Shown here piece after piece: positions 33,167 through 41,566 of a DNA stretch of 64,000 nucleotides (position 1 is the stretch's first letter; each line of letters begins with the position of its first letter). The translations under genes were made by a program, and so were the position numbers. Location: assembly GCF_034931305.1 (NCBI RefSeq), contig NZ_JAYGHY010000006.1, forward strand, positions 1 to 64,000, written 5' to 3'. Below the pieces are notes generated by a model. It made no database searches. It worked only from the letters and a program-made list of their open reading frames with translations, and had not been told where the DNA came from. Source of the stretch: Cyanobium gracile_A. Lineage in GTDB: Bacteria > Cyanobacteriota > Cyanobacteriia > PCC-6307 > Cyanobiaceae.

Positions 33167-35293
33167 TCAGGCGACCAGCCAGCGTCCGCCTGCGCCCAGG
33201 CCGATCACAAGGCCAGCCAGCGTCAGGGCCAGACCACTCCAGAAGGCCAGCTGCAGCAAGCGCCGCAGCATCAGCAGGGATCCGCCCACCCCCACCAGCA
33301 CCGCCAGGCTCTGGCAGAAGGCGATCACATGGGCATCGGCGCTCCAGGCGGGCAGGCGGGCGGCCAGGGCGGGCCAGAGGCTTTCGGTGCTCACTGGCAG
33401 CAGCCGGCCCCCCTCCGCCATGCCCATGGGCAGGTGCTGGGCCAGCAGCAGGGCCCACAGCAGCGGCAGCAGGCCGTAGAGCAGCAGCCAGCTGGGGCTG
33501 GCGGGGCGGAGTCGCCCCAGCAGGGGCCGCAGCAGCAGCCACAGCCCCGCCGGCAGGGCCAGCGCCAGGGTGGCGAAGGCCAGGCGGCCCAGCAGAGGCC
33601 CCTGCTCAAGGAGCTCTGGCGACAGGGGCAACCAGCCCAGCAGGCGCTGCCAGTGCCGCAGGCAGACCCCGCCGGCCAGCACCAGGATCAGCCCCGCCTC
33701 CCCTGCGGGCGGGGCCATGTCGCGCTGCAGGTCGGCGGCGGGGGGGCGCAGGCGCAGCTGCACCGAGCGGTGCGGGCAGGCCTGGGCGCAGGTGAGGCAC
33801 AGCACGCAGTTGCGGTTGTCGGCGAGGTGGGCCGGATGGGTGCCGAGGGGGCAGCCGGGGGTGGCCAGCCCCTCCCCTTCCGCCGGGCCCCCCTTGAAGC
33901 AGGCGTAGCTGCTGCAGCTGCCGCTGCAGGTGCCCGCCTCCGCCCGCAGCTCGCTGATCGCCAGCTTGGCGAACAGGCCGTTCATGCCCCCCACCGGGCA
34001 GAGGTAGCGGCACCAGAAGCGCTTCTCGAAGCGCAGCGAGCCGACCACGGCCCCGGCGGTGATCAGCAGCAGCAGGGCGCTGCTCTGTCGGGCGCTGTTG
34101 CGCAGGTCGCCCAGTTCCTCCCACAGCAGGATCGCCGCGAAGCCGGCCGCCAGCAGGGGCGCTGCCCAGCGATCGCTGTCGCCCCGCGGCCAGCGGGCTG
34201 GCTGCCAGCCCAGCCGTTTCGCCAGCCGCTGGCTGATCTCCCCCCAGACCATGAACGGGCAGAAGGAGCACCACAGGCGGCCCACCAGGGGGTAGCCCAG
34301 CAGGATCAGGGGCCACCACCAGGCCCAGAAGAGGTTCAGGCCGCCGCTGTGGGCGCGGTCCTGGGGCCCCCACCAGAGCCACAGGTTCACCAGCACGAAC
34401 ACCCAGCTCACCACCCCGAACAGCAGGGCGTTCCAGAGCCGTGGCGAGCGCATGGCGTCCCGCAGCCAGGGTTTCCAGCGCCAGAGGTCGAAGCGGGCCC
34501 GCTGGGGACGGCGCAGGGTCCAGAACACGTCCTCGGGCAGCTCCTCCGGATGGTCGCTGCTGCACTGGCGCAGGGCCCGTTCGATCAGCTCCAGCAACTC
34601 CCGCACGTTGCCTGGGAAGTCGTAGGTCTGGAGGCGCTTCACCAGCCCCTCCCCCACGGTGGGCGGCTGGCTCCAGCCGAGGCTGCGGGCCTTCTGGCGC
34701 ACGCCGTAACGCAGCCATTCGCCCAGGTCCTGGCGCCGCACCCGCAGGGGTGGCACGCGGATGTGGCGGCAGAGGGCGTCGAAATCGGGCGCGCTCGCCT
34801 CGGCGGTCAGAAACACCCGACCGGAGAAGACGTGTTCGGCGTGGTCCCCATCCGGCGAGCGCCAGCGGCCGCTGCGGGCCAGCTCCAGCAGGGCGGGCCG
34901 CAGCTCAGGGGCGGCGCGGTCGATCTGATCCAGCAGCAGCCCACCCGAGCCGATGCAGTCGATCAAGGCGACGCCGCCGGCTGTGGCCGCGAACAGCTCG
35001 GCACCGTCGGGGCGCAGCAGGGCGCAGTTGATCCGCACCAGCAGCTGCTTGCGCGCCGCTGAGCCGAAGTGGATCAGGGCGACGAGGTTGTCCTTCTCCA
35101 GGCCTGGCTCGCCGCTGATCAGCACCGCCTGGCCGCTGGTATCGGCGGAGGCGGCGCGGATGGCGTCCCGCAGCTTCTGGGCATAGCGGCTGCTGCCGAC
35201 GACCCCGCGGCGGGTGCGGCCCAGCAGGTAAGGCGCCAGCCGCAGCAGGCAGGCCCTCGGGTCGGGGGTGGCCTCCGGCGGGCTGGACGTCAT
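33167..35293 (-). CDS. Degenerate enhancer-binding-type AAA domain fused to polytopic Fe-S membrane protein
   Basis: A 708-residue fusion. Residues ~20-270 resemble the AAA+ domain of sigma-54 activators (VLISGEPGLEKD at the Walker A position, GGLLLDQIDRAAP at Walker B, then a DFPGNVRELLELIERAL lid helix), but the GAFTGA loop that contacts sigma-54 is absent. Residues ~300-700 have about ten membrane helices and Fe-S motifs like NapH/CcoG/NosR proteins: CSFCPF, CRYLCPVGG, CSGSC..YAC, and CVLCLTCAQACP for a 4Fe-4S cluster. It could be a membrane redox sensor or electron-transfer protein with an ATP-dependent input domain. Divergent from pdeM. Confidence 0.8.
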   Translation of the reverse strand: MTSSPPEATPDPRACLLRLAPYLLGRTRRGVVGSSRYAQKLRDAIRAASADTSGQAVLISGEPGLEKDNLVALIHFGSAARKQLLVRINCALLRPDGAELFAATAGGVALIDCIGSGGLLLDQIDRAAPELRPALLELARSGRWRSPDGDHAEHVFSGRVFLTAEASAPDFDALCRHIRVPPLRVRRQDLGEWLRYGVRQKARSLGWSQPPTVGEGLVKRLQTYDFPGNVRELLELIERALRQCSSDHPEELPEDVFWTLRRPQRARFDLWRWKPWLRDAMRSPRLWNALLFGVVSWVFVLVNLWLWWGPQDRAHSGGLNLFWAWWWPLILLGYPLVGRLWCSFCPFMVWGEISQRLAKRLGWQPARWPRGDSDRWAAPLLAAGFAAILLWEELGDLRNSARQSSALLLLITAGAVVGSLRFEKRFWCRYLCPVGGMNGLFAKLAISELRAEAGTCSGSCSSYACFKGGPAEGEGLATPGCPLGTHPAHLADNRNCVLCLTCAQACPHRSVQLRLRPPAADLQRDMAPPAGEAGLILVLAGGVCLRHWQRLLGWLPLSPELLEQGPLLGRLAFATLALALPAGLWLLLRPLLGRLRPASPSWLLLYGLLPLLWALLLAQHLPMGMAEGGRLLPVSTESLWPALAARLPAWSADAHVIAFCQSLAVLVGVGGSLLMLRRLLQLAFWSGLALTLAGLVIGLGAGGRWLVA

Positions 35294-35382
35294 CGCTGAC
35301 CTCGTGCTGGTTTGATTCTCGTCGGAGAAGATGGAACGCCTTCGCGGCGCCCCGGTGCCATCGGCCTGGTGATCACCTAACC

Positions 35383-36087
35383 ATGAGCACGTCGGGTTCG
35401 GCCGAGTTTCTGTGGCGCGGTCACCGGCTCCAGCTGCTGGGCCAGCGGGCCGTCTGGGATCCGCAGCAGGGGCTGCTGCTGGTGGCGGATCTGCACCTGG
35501 GCAAGGCGGAGAGCTTCCAGAGCCAGGGCATTCCGCTGCCCAGCGACGGCGACGGGGCCACCTTCAACGCCCTGCTGGCGCTGGCCCACACGCACCGGCC
35601 TGTCCAGGTGCTGGTGCTGGGGGATCTGATCCACAGCCGCCTGGGCCTGACGGCCGACCTGCGCCAGAAACTTCAGGCCCTGCCTGAGCTGCTGGGCTGC
35701 CCGCTGCGGCTGGTCGGTGGCAACCACGAACGGGGTTGCTGGCTCGAGGGTCTGGAGCAGGAGCCGTCCCTGGCCCTGGGCCCCCTGTGGCTGAGCCACG
35801 CCCCCGAGCCCCGCCCCGGCCACCTCAACCTCTGCGGCCATCGCCACCCGGTCGCCCTGATCGGTGGCGGGGCCGACCGGCTGCGTCTGCCGTGCTTCGC
35901 CTACGACCCGCTCGCCGAGCAGCTGGTGCTGCCGGCCTTCGGCCAGCTCACCGGCGGCCACCCCTGCCCGGAGGGCGAGATGCTCTGGCTGGTGGCCGAG
36001 GGCGCCGTGGTGCCCTGGGGTCCCACCCCCCGACGAAGTGGCCTCAGCTTTCGGCGGCCAGGGCCCGCACCACGTCGCCGCGGGTGA
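35383..36087 (+). CDS. pdeM: Ligase-associated metallophosphoesterase
   Basis: A 234-residue calcineurin-fold enzyme. Motifs: LLVADLHLGKAESFQ, VLVLGDLIHSR, GNHERGCWL and LCGHRHPV. ADLHLGK plus GNHERG is the pattern of PdeM, reported as a DNA damage response nuclease/phosphoesterase often found beside an ATP-dependent DNA ligase and exonuclease. No such ligase is next to it here, so the substrate is uncertain. The last 44 bases overlap the convergent CBS gene, and the Arg/Pro-rich C-terminal 20 residues come from that overlap. Confidence 0.85.
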   Translation: MSTSGSAEFLWRGHRLQLLGQRAVWDPQQGLLLVADLHLGKAESFQSQGIPLPSDGDGATFNALLALAHTHRPVQVLVLGDLIHSRLGLTADLRQKLQALPELLGCPLRLVGGNHERGCWLEGLEQEPSLALGPLWLSHAPEPRPGHLNLCGHRHPVALIGGGADRLRLPCFAYDPLAEQLVLPAFGQLTGGHPCPEGEMLWLVAEGAVVPWGPTPRRSGLSFRRPGPAPRRRG

Positions 36088-36511
36088 GCACCCCCACCAG
36101 GTCCTCCTGGGCGTCCAGCACGAACAGCCGCTGGGTGCCCCGGTCGTGCAGGTGGCGGGCGGCCTGGGGCAGGGTCGTGCTGGCGGGACAGCTGTGGGGC
36201 TGGGAGCCCATCACGTCGCCCACGGTGCTGCCCAACACCTGGTGCACCTGCTTGTCCCAGTCGAGCGGGTTGCGCAGGTAGATCACGGCATCGAGAAGCA
36301 TCACGTAGGGCCCGGCATCGAAGCCGCTTTCGCGCACCATCAGATCCTGTTCGCTGAGCTCTCCCACGAGGGCTCCGAGCTCATCGAGCACCGGCAGGCC
36401 ACTGATGTGGTGGTCGCTCATCAGCTGCACCGCTTCCTGCAGGGGCGTGGTGGTGGTGACACTCAGCACGGGGCTGGTCATCACCTCGGCCACGCTGCGC
36501 TCGACGACCAT
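36044..36511 (-). CDS. Tandem CBS-domain protein
   Basis: A 155-residue protein made of two CBS repeats: VAEVMTSPVLSVTTTTPLQE with HHISGLPVLDELGALVG, then VGDVMGSQPHSCPASTTLPQ with QRLFVLDAQEDLVGVLTRGD. CBS pairs bind adenosine nucleotides and act as energy or ion sensors; this one has no attached enzyme domain. ATG 36511 has GAGGAG about 7 bases upstream, so the longer frame to 37006 is rejected. It is divergent from the phosphatidyltransferase gene, with 30 bases between starts. Confidence 0.88.
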   Translation of the reverse strand: MVVERSVAEVMTSPVLSVTTTTPLQEAVQLMSDHHISGLPVLDELGALVGELSEQDLMVRESGFDAGPYVMLLDAVIYLRNPLDWDKQVHQVLGSTVGDVMGSQPHSCPASTTLPQAARHLHDRGTQRLFVLDAQEDLVGVLTRGDVVRALAAES

Positions 36512-36541
36512 GCGGATCTCCTCGGTGATGGCATTCTGCTG

Positions 36542-37093
36542 GTGAACGGGACCCCTTCCCTGCGACGCCTCGCCGACCTGCTGACGCTTGCCCGGGCCGT
36601 GTTGGGCTTGCCGCTGCTGCTGGCCCTCGCCGGTGGCCGGCCTGCGCTGGCGTGGGTGCTGCTGCTGCTGGGCGGCCTCAGCGACTGGGCTGATGGGGCC
36701 CTGGCACGCCGGGCCGGCGGTGGGTCGGTGTGGGGGGCCAGGCTTGATCCCCTCACCGACAAGATCCTGATCAGCGCACCGCTGCTGTGGCTGGCCCACA
36801 CCGGTGGGCTGCCCCTGTGGGCCGTGTGGCTGCTGCTCGCTCGGGAACTGTTGATCTCCGGCTGGCGGGCCGGCCAGGGCAGCGGCGGCCCCGCCTCGCT
36901 GGGAGGCAAGGCCAAGACGATCCTGCAGTTCCTGTCCCTGCTGTTGCTGCTCTGGCCCCCGGCCTGGGGTCTGGGTCAGGGTGCTCTGGTGGTCCCCCTG
37001 CTCCATGGGGCCGGCTGGTGGCTGTTCTGGCCGTCGTTGCTGCTGGCGCTCAGCTCCGCCTTGGGGTACCTGCGGGCCGATGCACGGAGCTGA
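36542..37093 (+). CDS. pgsA: CDP-alcohol phosphatidyltransferase, PgsA-like
   Basis: A 183-residue membrane enzyme starting at GTG 36542. The family catalytic motif is complete: DWADGALARR followed by GARLDPLTDK, that is D..DG..AR........G...D...D. About five helices follow. This family makes phosphatidylglycerol phosphate from CDP-diacylglycerol and glycerol 3-phosphate; phosphatidylglycerol is needed in thylakoids. Another alcohol acceptor cannot be excluded from sequence alone. Divergent from the CBS gene. Confidence 0.85.
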   Translation: MNGTPSLRRLADLLTLARAVLGLPLLLALAGGRPALAWVLLLLGGLSDWADGALARRAGGGSVWGARLDPLTDKILISAPLLWLAHTGGLPLWAVWLLLARELLISGWRAGQGSGGPASLGGKAKTILQFLSLLLLLWPPAWGLGQGALVVPLLHGAGWWLFWPSLLLALSSALGYLRADARS

Positions 37094-37143
37094 GACGGGC
37101 GCCTGCCGCCACCGATGACAGCGAAGACCGCAGGGATCTGGGG

Positions 37144-37860
37144 CTAGGTGACGACCTGGAGGCCTTGTTTCTGTTCATACACCGTGGAGACCTGAAGGCG
37201 CTGGTTGACCATCGTGTTGACCTGAACCCATGGCCTTTCCAGGCGGACACGAACAAACTCGACGTGGCGGGCCGTCAGGTTGGCCTCAGAACGGAGCTCG
37301 CCAACCAATCTGTCCCGCTCAACGCTGAATCCAAAGCAGACACGAAAGGGGTGGGGATTATGAAGTCGCAAGTCCTTGAATCCCCACACCACCGTGGCGT
37401 CGGCGCCCAAGGGCGTGAAGCGTTGATCCTCCTGGTAGATGTCCAGGCTGTGGGGATGTCGCTCCAGCACGGTTAATCCACCCAGCAGGGCCAGGTGGTA
37501 GACCATCGAAGACAACTGGCAAAGGCCACCGCCGCTCCGTGCAACGAGCTTGCCCTTGACAATGTTTCGTCCCGGAAGAAATCCATTGGCTGCATTGGGA
37601 CGGCTGACGCGGTGCCAGAAGGACCAATTCTGGTTGATTCCGATCAATCCGCCATCAAGCAAGGCGGCACCCCGGGTGATATTGGCAAGTTTGCTTTCAA
37701 AAAAGTCACTCGGCATGATCGGCTGGGTGAGGCCAAGGGAGCACGGCTGTTCCACAGCGCCCTTTGCATGGTCGAACGAGATTCCGTTCAGGCGATCATT
37801 CCACAGGCGCCAGTGCTGGCGGATTTCCTGACGCATTGCCAAGGGTAAACGTCGTCTCAT
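37144..37860 (-). CDS. VanW family protein
   Basis: A 238-residue protein with the VanW core: SFWHRVSRPNAANGFLPGR, then GGGLCQLSSMVYHLALLGGL and ERHPHSLDIY, and later ADATVVWGFKDLRLHNPHPF. VanW domains occur in glycopeptide-resistance clusters and elsewhere; their function is not known and resistance should not be inferred. No signal peptide is visible. Codon use is AT-richer than in the flanking genes, which may reflect transfer. About 215 bases without a gene lie between its start and the next gene upstream. Confidence 0.85.
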   Translation of the reverse strand: MRRRLPLAMRQEIRQHWRLWNDRLNGISFDHAKGAVEQPCSLGLTQPIMPSDFFESKLANITRGAALLDGGLIGINQNWSFWHRVSRPNAANGFLPGRNIVKGKLVARSGGGLCQLSSMVYHLALLGGLTVLERHPHSLDIYQEDQRFTPLGADATVVWGFKDLRLHNPHPFRVCFGFSVERDRLVGELRSEANLTARHVEFVRVRLERPWVQVNTMVNQRLQVSTVYEQKQGLQVVT

Positions 37861-38075
37861 GACAACATCTCGTCTTCACTTTGGTGGAGTGGATCCCGCA
37901 GCGATTGGAAATCTGGCCTGGCTGGTCATGACCACAGAGGAATTGGATCAGAACCTCATGGTGAAATTTCCAGTTCCGCAACACATTGTCAAAACCGCCG
38001 CGATAGGGATACGCACGGCTCGCCGCTCGTTCCCCCTCCCTGGTGTCGGGGGCCCATCTGCACGCCCCTGGGACC

Positions 38076-38993
38076 TCATCCCAGCAGCGCCGCATCGGCG
38101 CTGAAATCGGGAGTGGCGGCGGGACGGAGGGCGTAGTCGTTGGTGTAGCTGTCCGCGAGGGTGGCCTCCAGGTCGAAGGCCGGCTCCCAGGCCAGCTCCC
38201 GCCGCACACGGTGGGTGTCGGTGAGGAAGTGGGCCAGGCGCAGGGGGAAGGCCTTGCGGGCCTTCTTATCGAGGCCGGCGGGATCGAAGCTGCGGATCTC
38301 CACCGCCTGCGGATCGGTGCCGCAGGCCCGGGCGGCGGCGGCCACCAGCCCCCGGAAGCTGATGCCCTGGGAGCCGGTGCAGTTGTAGATGCGGTTGGCG
38401 GCGGTGTCCACCTCGATGCAGCGGGCCATGGCGGCGGCCAGGTCGGCCACATGGCCCAGCTGGGTGATGGTGCTGCCATCGCCGGGGAGGGGCACCGGCC
38501 GGCCGTGCACGAGGCGATCAAAGAACCAGCTCTCCACCGGGTTGTAGTTGCCCGGCCCGACGATGTAGGTGGGCCGGAAGCTGGTGAAGGGGATGCCCTC
38601 CTGGCGCAGCCAGGCTTCCGTGTCCAGCTTGCCGGCGTGGCGGCTCTGGGGATCGGTGGGGGACTCCTCGTCGAGGGGCCAGAGCTCGCTGTCGGCGTAC
38701 ACACCGGCCGAACTCACGTACACCAGACGGTGGGAAGGGGGGCCGGTGCGCGCGATCACCTGGCGGGTGTCCTCCAGGGTGCGGCCGGAGCTGTCGACGA
38801 TCACATCGAAGGGGCGATCCTGCAGGGCCGCCAGGCCTTCGGCGCTGCTGCGGTCGCCCTGCAGGTGTTCGATCCCTTCCGGCACGGGCTGGCGCCCGCG
38901 GGTGAACAGGCTGAGCTGGTGGCCGGCGGCCAGCAGGCGGCCGACCAGGGGGCGCCCCACGAAGCGGGTGCCACCCATCACCAGAATCCTCAT
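38076..38993 (-). CDS. NAD-dependent epimerase/dehydratase, CSP41-like
   Basis: A 305-residue short-chain dehydrogenase-fold protein starting RILVMGGTRFVGRPLVG, the Rossmann GG..FVG motif. It has YVSSAGVYADS, FRPTYIVGPGNYNP and YNCTGSQGISFRGLV, typical of the cyanobacterial/plastid CSP41 (stem-loop-binding) group; the classical YxxxK is not obvious. CSP41 proteins of chloroplasts bind RNA and stabilise ribosomes or transcripts. The start at 38993 is preferred to one 30 bases upstream because the Rossmann strand should begin at once. Confidence 0.8.
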   Translation of the reverse strand: MRILVMGGTRFVGRPLVGRLLAAGHQLSLFTRGRQPVPEGIEHLQGDRSSAEGLAALQDRPFDVIVDSSGRTLEDTRQVIARTGPPSHRLVYVSSAGVYADSELWPLDEESPTDPQSRHAGKLDTEAWLRQEGIPFTSFRPTYIVGPGNYNPVESWFFDRLVHGRPVPLPGDGSTITQLGHVADLAAAMARCIEVDTAANRIYNCTGSQGISFRGLVAAAARACGTDPQAVEIRSFDPAGLDKKARKAFPLRLAHFLTDTHRVRRELAWEPAFDLEATLADSYTNDYALRPAATPDFSADAALLG

Positions 38994-39037
38994 CGCCCTG
39001 CCGCATCGGTGAGCGCCATTCAAGCGGCCGGCGGGGA

Positions 39038-39787
39038 TCAGGGGCCGCAGGGCAGCAGCAGGCCCAGGCGCTCGAAGGGCAGCGGCAGCAGTTCCAGCAC
39101 CACCGTTCCCGGTGGCCCGGAGGCGGGGCCTTCTACCCCTGGCAGCGGCACCGGCTGGTAAGTGCGGCCATCGAAACGCAGCTCCTTGAGCCCGTCAGGG
39201 GCGCCGTGCAGGCTGGCGGGCAGGGTGAGATCCAGCCAGCCGCGATGGCGATGGCTGATCACCTTCAAGGGCGACTGGAACAGGCCGTGTTCCGCCACGA
39301 GCTCCAGCACGCCGTCGACATCCCGGAACACCAGCAGGCTGCAGCCGCCGCTGGCACAGGCGAAGGAGCCCACCACCACCGCCACGGTCTCCAGCCGGCC
39401 GTCGCCATCGAGATCGATGCGGTTGTGCAGATAGCGCAGTGGTCCCACATCGGCGCAGACGGGGCGCTGGGCCGTGGCACGGGCCTGCTCCCATTCGGTC
39501 TGATCGGGATCGCCCGCCGCCGCCGGGCTGGCCGCCATCGGGCCGGCAAACAGGCGGGCTCGCAGCGCCGCCTCCAGGCGGGCATCGGGACGGGTGATCG
39601 CTGGAATCACCGAACCGGGTGGCGCCAAGGGGGGCGGCCTGTCGCGGGGATCCGGGCCGTCGGGGCCCAGCAGGGAGCGGGGCGGTGGGGCCGGCGCCGC
39701 CACCGGTGGCGGCGCCAGGGGCTGCCCCAGGCCAGGGCTGCAGCAGCCGATCAGCAGCAGAACAGCAAGCGGCCGCAGCGGCGACAT
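39038..39787 (-). CDS. Secreted hypothetical protein
   Basis: A 249-residue protein with an N-terminal export signal (LAVLLLIGCCSPGLG, possibly a lipoprotein with Cys at residue 15 or 16) and a Pro-rich linker (residues 20-65). The folded part has RIDLDGDGRLETVAVVVG, an Asp-rich loop as in calcium-binding FG-GAP or dockerin-type repeats, then a run of short beta strands. No family recognised. It lies 44 bases upstream of the CSP41-like gene on the same strand. Confidence 0.65.
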   Translation of the reverse strand: MSPLRPLAVLLLIGCCSPGLGQPLAPPPVAAPAPPPRSLLGPDGPDPRDRPPPLAPPGSVIPAITRPDARLEAALRARLFAGPMAASPAAAGDPDQTEWEQARATAQRPVCADVGPLRYLHNRIDLDGDGRLETVAVVVGSFACASGGCSLLVFRDVDGVLELVAEHGLFQSPLKVISHRHRGWLDLTLPASLHGAPDGLKELRFDGRTYQPVPLPGVEGPASGPPGTVVLELLPLPFERLGLLLPCGP

Positions 39788-39876
39788 CGGGGAGGGATAG
39801 GGGCCTGGCGAATGCCGTCGCCCGCGGATGGGGGCAAGTTACGTCGTTCACGACCAGGACGCTGCCGCTGCCCTCC

Positions 39877-40110
39877 TCAGTCGCCCATGGTTTCGAACTC
39901 CGGATTGATGCCGGTCGCGCTGAGCTGCTCCAGGTGGGCCTCGATGCGATCGGCCAGTGCCAGGCAGCGGTCCATTTCCTCCCAGAGCAGTTCCCGCCGC
40001 CGGGACGTCACCGCGTAGGAGCGGTGATGCAGGTCGCGGCCCTGGTAGCGGAGCGCATCCCTGAGGCGGCGCCAGTCATCCGCAGCGAGCGCGGGAGGGG
40101 AGAGCGTCAT
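39877..40110 (-). CDS. Hypothetical protein, 77 aa
   Basis: A small helical soluble protein: DDWRRLRDALRYQGRDLHHR, then RRELLWEEMDRCLALADRIEAHL. The composition and codon use look real. I chose ATG 40110, with AAGGG about ten bases upstream; ATG 40137 would add nine residues. It is divergent from hisA, whose start is 66 bases away. Family not recognised, probably cyanobacterial. Confidence 0.55.
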   Translation of the reverse strand: MTLSPPALAADDWRRLRDALRYQGRDLHHRSYAVTSRRRELLWEEMDRCLALADRIEAHLEQLSATGINPEFETMGD

Positions 40111-40176
40111 CGGGTCAGGGCCCTTGGGCAGCGTCATGGCACAGGATGGATCCCAGAGCGGCCCTGTCCCCTGGTC

Positions 40177-40938
40177 ATGCAAGTCATTCCCGCCATTGAT
40201 CTGCTCGACGGGCATTGCGTGCGTCTGCATCAGGGCGACTACGACCGGGTCACCCGCTTCAGCGACGACCCGGTGGCCCAGGCCCTGGAATGGCAGCGCC
40301 AGGGGGCTAAGCGGCTGCATCTGGTGGATCTTGATGGGGCCCGGAGCGGAACTCCGTGCAACGACGGCGCCGTGCAGGCCATCGCCGCGGCCCTCTCGAT
40401 TCCGGTTCAGTTGGGCGGAGGCGTGCGCTCGGCGGAACGGGCCGAACAACTGCTGGGCTGGGGAGTGGATCGGGTGATCCTCGGCACGGTGGCCGTTGAA
40501 AATCCGGCGCTGGTGCGCAACCTGGCGGGCCGCCATCCCGGCCGGATCGTGGTGGGGATCGATGCCAAGGAGGGCAAGGTGGCCACCCGCGGCTGGATCG
40601 AGCAGAGCACGGTCGAGGCCACGGCCCTGGCCGCCAGCCTCGACGGCACCGGCGTGGCGGCGATCATCAGCACCGACATCGCCACCGATGGCACCCTGGA
40701 GGGCCCCAACCTGACGGCCCTGCGGGCCATGGCCCAGGCCTCCTCCCTGCCGGTGATCGCTTCAGGGGGTGTGGGTTGTCTCACCGATCTGCTGAGCCTG
40801 CTGAGCCTGGAACCCCACGGTGTGACCGGGGTGATCGTGGGACGGGCGCTGTACGACGGCCGGGTGGATCTGGCGGAGGCCCTGCAGGCCATCGGGGAGC
40901 AGCGGCTGCAGGATCCCTTGCAGCTGCCGATCGCCTGA
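40177..40938 (+). CDS. hisA: HisA isomerase of histidine synthesis
   Basis: Phosphoribosylformimino-5-aminoimidazole carboxamide ribotide isomerase, a TIM-barrel enzyme of histidine synthesis. The 253-residue product begins MQVIPAIDLLDGHCVRLHQG with the catalytic Asp in AIDLLDG, has LGGGVRS and the second catalytic Asp in STDIATDGTLEGPN, and a phosphate-binding IASGGVG. ATG 40177 gives the standard N-terminus. It stands alone, as his genes in cyanobacteria are usually scattered. Confidence 0.96.
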   Translation: MQVIPAIDLLDGHCVRLHQGDYDRVTRFSDDPVAQALEWQRQGAKRLHLVDLDGARSGTPCNDGAVQAIAAALSIPVQLGGGVRSAERAEQLLGWGVDRVILGTVAVENPALVRNLAGRHPGRIVVGIDAKEGKVATRGWIEQSTVEATALAASLDGTGVAAIISTDIATDGTLEGPNLTALRAMAQASSLPVIASGGVGCLTDLLSLLSLEPHGVTGVIVGRALYDGRVDLAEALQAIGEQRLQDPLQLPIA

Positions 40939-41093
40939 ACCCCGCCGCCGCCGGGAGGGTGGCGCGTGCCGGTGTTGGTCCAACTGCCCTATAACAGAAC
41001 CATCGTTTATGGCGGCAGCGGTTGCATCCCACCACGACCACCCCCTCCACCACGGGCGGCGCCAGCCGCAGCGAGGGTGGTGGTCGTCAACCG

Positions 41094-41540
41094 GTGACCC
41101 AAGCCCTGAGCCACGTCGATGAGGTGTATCAGCGCTGCCGTGATCTGGGCATGCGGCTGAGCCGTCAGCGGCGCATGGTGCTCGATCTGTTGTGGGCTGA
41201 GAAAAGCCATCTTTCCGCCCGGGACATCTTCGAGAAGCTCAACGATCAGGGGCGCCACATCGGCCACACCTCCGTTTATCAAAACCTTGAGGCTTTGCAA
41301 TCGGCCGGCGTGATCGAATGCCTCGAGCGGGCCAACGGCCGGCTTTATGGCTATCGCGCCGACCCCCACAGCCATCTCACCTGCACCCAATCGGGCGAGA
41401 TTCTTGACCTGGATGTGCTGCTTCCTGCCAACCTCCTGCAACAGATCGAAGCGCAGACCGGGTTCGCGATCGAGTCGTACACCCTGCATCTCTCCGGCCA
41501 TCCCCGGCCAGCACTGGAGAAAAGCGGCCGGCTTGGTTAA
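41094..41540 (+). CDS. Fur-family transcriptional regulator
   Basis: A 148-residue winged-helix regulator. The DNA-binding part has GMRLSRQRRMVLDLLW, SARDIFEKLNDQG and GHTSVYQNLEAL; the dimer domain has RLYGYRADPHSHLTC. In Fur, PerR and Zur this is normally followed by CxxC zinc motifs, but here the first is CTQSG and the second is missing, so the structural zinc site is lost. The start is uncertain: I chose GTG 41094; a TTG at 41022 would add 24 low-complexity residues. A TATAAC -10 box at 40990-40995 would suit either. Confidence 0.85.
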   Translation: MTQALSHVDEVYQRCRDLGMRLSRQRRMVLDLLWAEKSHLSARDIFEKLNDQGRHIGHTSVYQNLEALQSAGVIECLERANGRLYGYRADPHSHLTCTQSGEILDLDVLLPANLLQQIEAQTGFAIESYTLHLSGHPRPALEKSGRLG

Positions 41541-41566
41541 GGTCGGCCCATTCTTCCCCCGACAAC

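Noticed and set aside
32879..35062. 727-codon plus-strand open frame
   Set aside because: Gln/Gly/Pro repeats without motifs, the shadow of the AAA/Fe-S fusion gene.
37144..37860. VanW as an antibiotic resistance gene
   Set aside because: VanW domains are common outside resistance clusters and no vanHAX-type gene is nearby.
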